DNA from: Bacillota bacterium
Lineage (GTDB): Bacteria > Bacillota > Clostridia > Lachnospirales > Lachnospiraceae
Direction of reading: 5' to 3'
Length of the DNA stretch: 64,000 nucleotides
Assembly (NCBI GenBank): GCA_023393095.1
Contig: JAEWMT010000070.1
Location: 1 to 64,000 of the forward strand
Shown: positions 60,927-64,000 of the stretch, piece by piece
Position numbering within the stretch: position 1 is the first letter of the stretch
Layout: every line of letters begins with the position of its first letter
Notes under the pieces: model-generated
Seen by the model: the letters and a program-made list of their open reading frames with translations, nothing else
What the model was told of the DNA's origin: nothing
Database searches by the model: none
Position numbers and translations under genes: made by a program

Positions 60927-61430
60927 ATGTTATTTATATTAGAGAGTATTATTATATGTGTTTTATTTTCAATTGGAATATTGGTACCACTAGCAAGAAA
61001 TCCAGTTGGGCAGATCATGTCATATCCAGTCGAAATCAGAAGAAGAGTAGAGTCCTTGCAACAATATAAAAATTGTATTAAGAAAAAGGAAACAAGGCAT
61101 ATTTGGATTAAGATTCTGGGAGCATTTACATTTGTATTAGTATTAGCAATAATTGCATATTTTTCGGGAGCTACAACCTTTAAAGAAGCTTTTCCTTATG
61201 TTTTTCTTTTGTTTTTTGTAGTTAATATGTATGATTTATTTATTATGGATATTGGTATTTTCATGCATTGCAAAAAGTTCTGGATACCTGGAACAGAAGA
61301 TATGGTTCATGAATATCATAATCCACGCCATCATATTGTAGGAGCTGGCAAAGGTATAATAATTGGATTGTTAGTTGCTTTTCTTGCTGCGGTACTGATC
61401 CAAATAATACATATCATACAAATAGGATAG
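60927..61430 (+). CDS. Four-helix membrane protein co-transcribed with TetR
   Basis: A 167-residue integral membrane protein with about four hydrophobic segments: 'FILESIIICVLFSIGILVPL', 'ILGAFTFVLVLAIIAYFSGA', 'FPYVFLLFFVVNMYDLFIMD' and 'IIIGLLVAFLAAVLIQIIHII'. A His-rich cytoplasmic or external stretch 'HEYHNPRHHIVGAGKG' precedes the last. I do not recognise the family. GAGGG precedes the ATG. Tight linkage to TetR suggests an inducible envelope or efflux-related role, by context. Confidence 0.7.
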   Translation: MLFILESIIICVLFSIGILVPLARNPVGQIMSYPVEIRRRVESLQQYKNCIKKKETRHIWIKILGAFTFVLVLAIIAYFSGATTFKEAFPYVFLLFFVVNMYDLFIMDIGIFMHCKKFWIPGTEDMVHEYHNPRHHIVGAGKGIIIGLLVAFLAAVLIQIIHIIQIG

Positions 61431-61519
61431 CTTTAAAAAATAATCAATTTATCAGTTTTATTGATTTTATAATAATATATAATAGTTTAGTATTGTAATA
61501 TCTAATTGCCTTAAGAATT

Positions 61520-61801
61520 CTAAATAATCTCCCTTTCAATACTGACTATTTCCCCTTCCGTGTTACTTTCAATAAAATTTAGTACATGATCTATGATACT
61601 GTCAGCCTGTGCATTATCCCCAGCAACTCCAGCAAAACCAAGAACTGCAATTTGATGAATATCCTGTTCCTGCACCTCCGCTATGGATACGTTAAATTGA
61701 TTGCGTACCTTGGCACAGAGACTTTTAACAACCATGCGTTTTTCCTTTAGTGAGTGAACCCAAGGTAAATGTATTCTAATTGAAGCCGTTCCGATTACCA
61801 T
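61520..61801 (-). CDS. DUF503 (YlxP-like) protein
   Basis: A 93-residue single-domain protein: 'IGTASIRIHLPWVHSLKEKRM', 'VVKSLCAKVRNQFNVSIAEV', 'IAVLGFAGVAGDNAQADSII'. YlxP genes usually sit in the nusA-infB-rbfA operon, where a role in ribosome maturation has been suggested; this copy is alone. GGAGG 5 nt before the ATG. Family firm, function unproven. Confidence 0.9.
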   Translation of the reverse strand: MVIGTASIRIHLPWVHSLKEKRMVVKSLCAKVRNQFNVSIAEVQEQDIHQIAVLGFAGVAGDNAQADSIIDHVLNFIESNTEGEIVSIEREII

Positions 61802-61826
61802 ATTACCTCCATTTCATAATATCAAT

Positions 61827-61994
61827 TAGGTAATTACGAAACTATATAGTCTTTGTAATTGTATACACAGCAGATACATATTTCTCCGCTCCAACGCTTC
61901 CTCCGGGCCAAGTGTTTTAACACTTTACTTTCGCTCCGAAATAGTATTTGCTGTGTATACAATAGCTACATTTTATAAGTTTCGCAATTATCTA
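61827..61994. mobile_element. MITE-like element, second family
   Basis: 168 bp, non-coding. Ends TAGGTAATTACGAAAC and, inverted, TAGATAATTGCGAAAC. A perfect inner inverted repeat TTGTATACACAGCA (61858-61871, with 61948-61961) lies inside terminal repeats of about 55 bp. ATAATATCAAT flanks it on both sides (61816-61826 and 61995-62005), an 11-bp direct repeat. Not similar to the 16-kb/34-kb family. A solo end lies at 54872-54903. Confidence 0.8.
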
Positions 61995-62000
61995 ATAATA

Positions 62001-62738
62001 TCAATAAGTTACCTTCTCCAAATACAACCCGCAGGCCTCTGCCAAATTACCGGTCTTTCCTCTGTCCTTTGCTTCAAGCATACCCGTTATTTCCTCCGCC
62101 TTAATCTTATGTAGTCCAACATCAATCAGAGTACCAACGATCCACCTCGCCATGTTATAAAGGAACCCATTCCCACAAAGTCTGATATTGACAAAGTCAT
62201 CCACAAGTTCAATATTAATGTCATAGATTTCACGAACCATTGATTTTTTCTTAGATTTCGCATTGGAGAAGGCAGTAAAATCATGTACACCGATAAATGC
62301 TTCACTTGCTGCCTTCATCGCTCCCAAATCCAGCTTGTCTGGCACATGCATACTGTACTTACGCATGAAGGGGTTACTATATTCCTTATTCCAGATTTTA
62401 TATAAATAGGTTTTATCCTTTACATGATACCTGGCATGAAAATTTTCCGATACAGGGGAAACCTCCACAACACTGATATCCTGAGGTAAATATTGATTAA
62501 GATATGCCTTTATTTGATCTGGTTCAAAATTTTTCTCTGTTTTAAAATTAACCGTCTGCGCCAAGGCATGGACTCCGGCATCCGTTCTGCTACAACCGAC
62601 TATTTCTATTGCATGTCCAAGCATCTGGAACAAGACTTTTTCTATCTTGTCCTGTATGGTACTTTCATTGCCGCCAAGCCGCTGCCAGCCCTTGTAGCGG
62701 CTCCCGTCATACTGGATCATCAGTTTGTAGTTATACAT
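62001..62738 (-). CDS. truA: tRNA pseudouridine synthase A
   Basis: A 245-residue TruA, forming pseudouridine at positions 38-40 of tRNA anticodon arms. Catalytic Asp53 in 'GCSRTDAGVHALAQTVNF'; also 'QYDGSRYKGWQR', 'ARYHVKDKTYLYKIWN' and 'GNGFLYNMARWIVGTLIDVG'. Length is normal. Its stop codon lies within the direct repeat of the MITE-like element. Single gene here, away from the usual ecfT/rplM context. Confidence 0.96.
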   Translation of the reverse strand: MYNYKLMIQYDGSRYKGWQRLGGNESTIQDKIEKVLFQMLGHAIEIVGCSRTDAGVHALAQTVNFKTEKNFEPDQIKAYLNQYLPQDISVVEVSPVSENFHARYHVKDKTYLYKIWNKEYSNPFMRKYSMHVPDKLDLGAMKAASEAFIGVHDFTAFSNAKSKKKSMVREIYDINIELVDDFVNIRLCGNGFLYNMARWIVGTLIDVGLHKIKAEEITGMLEAKDRGKTGNLAEACGLYLEKVTY

Positions 62739-63030
62739 ACTGTCTCCTTTTTGTACTGTTGAATTTTAGTATCGCCCAAATTTTAGATGATATTCTTTTT
62801 TAGAATTAGTTACTAAAATGAAACTTCGTAGTAAAAAATAGCAATACTTGATAAAATACGCATATAACATCTATTGGAAACCATTAGTTTTGATATATTT
62901 ATTCTGGCGCCTACGTTAAGTTGGTCAATTCACTTATGGATTTCGAAGATGGTTTAGGAGTGAGAAAGAGCATTCTTCATTAACTGAAATGCTGATTTTA
63001 TCAAGCATTATCAATCATCGAATTTATTTA

Positions 63031-64000
63031 TTACATAAAATTCTGATAATCCGTCCAGTTTTCAATAAGCAGCTTTGGTGTATCCAATCCATAAGGACAG
63101 TGGTTTTTACAATGATCACAGTGGATACAGGCTTCAATCAGCTTCATCTTATCCTTCCAGCTGTCACTCAGAAATACGGATAACGGTGCCCGCCGAATCA
63201 TCAGTGACATTCTTGCCGAAGTAGGGATATCTATACCTGCCGGACAGGGAAGACAATATCCGCAGCCTCTGCAGAAATCCCTGCCAAGCTCTCTTTGGTC
63301 ATGCACTATCACAGCTTTATACTCATCATTCATCACCGGAGGGTTGTCAATGTATTCGATAAATTCATCTAACTCCTGCTCTTTTTGAACACCCCAGATT
63401 GGAAGTACATTGTCATATTGTGCAAGATATGCATAGGCTGCTGCTGAATTTGATATCAGTCCACCGGACAATGCCTTCATAGCAATAAATCCTATCCCCT
63501 TTCTCTGGCAAAGCTTTACCAACTCAATCTCTTGCTCCGTTGCCAGATAACTGAAGGGGAACTGGATTGTCTCGTATAAACCGGATTCAGCAGCTTCTAT
63601 TGCAACCGGCAGTCTGTGGTTGGTAATTCCGATGTGACGAATCATTCCTTTTTCTTTTGCCTCCAACATGGCCTCATATAAGCCGGTACCATCACCCGGC
63701 TTCGGACAAAAGCCGGGATTATGGAACTGGTAAATATCCAGATAATCTGTTTTCAGCTGCTCAAGTGAGGTCTTTAATTGTTCCCAGAACTCTTCCACCT
63801 TTGTTGTCATAGTCTTAGAAGCAATATAAATATTCTCCCTTACTTCACTTAAAGCATAACCAATTTTCTCTTCACTGTCTGTATAGAATCTTGCCGTATC
63901 AAAAAATGTAATTCCATTCTGATATGCCTTTTTTAATAGCTTCGCTGCCTCTTCTATACTAATTCTTTGAATCGGAAGTGCTCCAAATCCATTCTTATTC
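63031..64000 (-). CDS. Aldo/keto reductase with C-terminal ferredoxin motifs, 5' end beyond window
   Basis: The frame stays open to the right edge, where 'GFGALPIQRIS' is the usual N-terminal beginning, so only a few residues are missing. AKR features: 'GITFFDTARFYTDSEEKIG' (catalytic Asp, Tyr), 'IASKTM' (Lys), 'LDIYQFHNPGF', 'IRHIGITNH' and 'GIGFIAMKALSGG'. Two iron-sulphur motifs end it: 'CRGCGYCLPCPAGIDIP' and 'CIHCDHCKNHCPYGLDTP'. This is the clostridial AKR-ferredoxin type, a cytoplasmic reductase with unknown substrate. A weak AGCATT/AATGCT stem lies past the stop. Confidence 0.9.
   Translation of the reverse strand, partial: NKNGFGALPIQRISIEEAAKLLKKAYQNGITFFDTARFYTDSEEKIGYALSEVRENIYIASKTMTTKVEEFWEQLKTSLEQLKTDYLDIYQFHNPGFCPKPGDGTGLYEAMLEAKEKGMIRHIGITNHRLPVAIEAAESGLYETIQFPFSYLATEQEIELVKLCQRKGIGFIAMKALSGGLISNSAAAYAYLAQYDNVLPIWGVQKEQELDEFIEYIDNPPVMNDEYKAVIVHDQRELGRDFCRGCGYCLPCPAGIDIPTSARMSLMIRRAPLSVFLSDSWKDKMKLIEACIHCDHCKNHCPYGLDTPKLLIENWTDYQNFM

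Noticed and set aside
1..64000. CRISPR array, prophage, rRNA, tRNA or transposase gene
   Set aside because: No regularly spaced direct repeats, no phage structural genes, no conserved rRNA or tRNA stretches and no transposase motifs were seen in any frame that I read.

Overview
The window is chromosomal DNA from a low-GC, endospore-forming anaerobic Firmicute. I think it is a member of the Lachnospiraceae near Lachnoclostridium/Anaerocolumna. The support is AT-rich sequence with strong AGGAGG ribosome sites, [FeFe]-hydrogenase maturases (hydE, hydG, hydF), a Ni,Fe CO dehydrogenase, a PPi-type phosphofructokinase, a CotF-like coat protein, a GerM-domain lipoprotein, and a bacterial glycogen operon with a GlgC/GlgD pair. 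I see no rRNA, tRNA, CRISPR array, prophage or transposase gene. The mobile DNA visible is non-coding, MITE-like elements.

Layout. 1-5.7 kb: single genes (ArsR facing a SnoaL-like protein, PhzF-like, NHL-repeat protein, YyaL). 5.9-11.2 kb: an FtsX-type ABC exporter with its two-component system. 11.5-13.1 kb: a wall-binding protein and MarR. 13.3-16.4 kb: panBCD with a TetR gene. 16.4-19.0 kb: a MITE, then a promoter, leader peptide and terminators ahead of a MutS2-like gene. 19.3-20.5 kb: thioesterase and coat protein. 20.7-27.9 kb: glgB-glgC-glgD-glgA-glgA on the minus strand. 28.7-30.1 kb: a hydrolase behind a MerR-type promoter, and its MerR regulator. 30.2-34.3 kb: hydE-hydG-hydF. 34.6-37.6 kb: a second MITE copy, a YoaK-like protein, and nfeD-floA. 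37.9-40.0 kb: a decayed polymorphic-toxin immunity cluster. 40.4-48.4 kb: gap with HxlR, cooS with a CoA-binding protein, a GerM lipoprotein, metF and an aldehyde dehydrogenase. 48.6-54.4 kb: two tandem 949-residue LRR surface proteins. 54.9-59.0 kb: an ABC-2 exporter and phosphofructokinase. 59.2-64.0 kb: nitroreductase, a tiny basic protein, TetR with a membrane protein, DUF503, a second MITE family, truA, and a partial aldo/keto reductase.

The most informative signals are regulatory. (1) The 12-codon leader ORF at 16773-16811 lies behind a good promoter and ends in a hairpin followed by tandem terminators before a MutS2-like gene without an Smr domain. This looks like ribosome-sensing attenuation of a ribosome-rescue-type factor. 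(2) The same 18-bp operator, TATGAC-N6-GTCATA, occurs at the panBCD promoter and in the promoter of the TetR gene behind panD, which makes that TetR a likely pantothenate-operon regulator. (3) A terminator and an alternative hairpin lie between the pan promoter and panB. (4) A 20-bp-spaced MerR-type promoter precedes the hydrolase. (5) Two unrelated MITE-like families have each inserted at the stop codon of a minus-strand gene.

Metabolically the window combines glycogen storage, PPi-dependent glycolysis, GAPDH, hydrogenase maturation, a stand-alone CODH with a CX2C-type D-cluster motif, and MetF, without acetyl-CoA synthase or a hydrogenase structural gene. Family names rest on recognised motifs read by eye; no database search was run.
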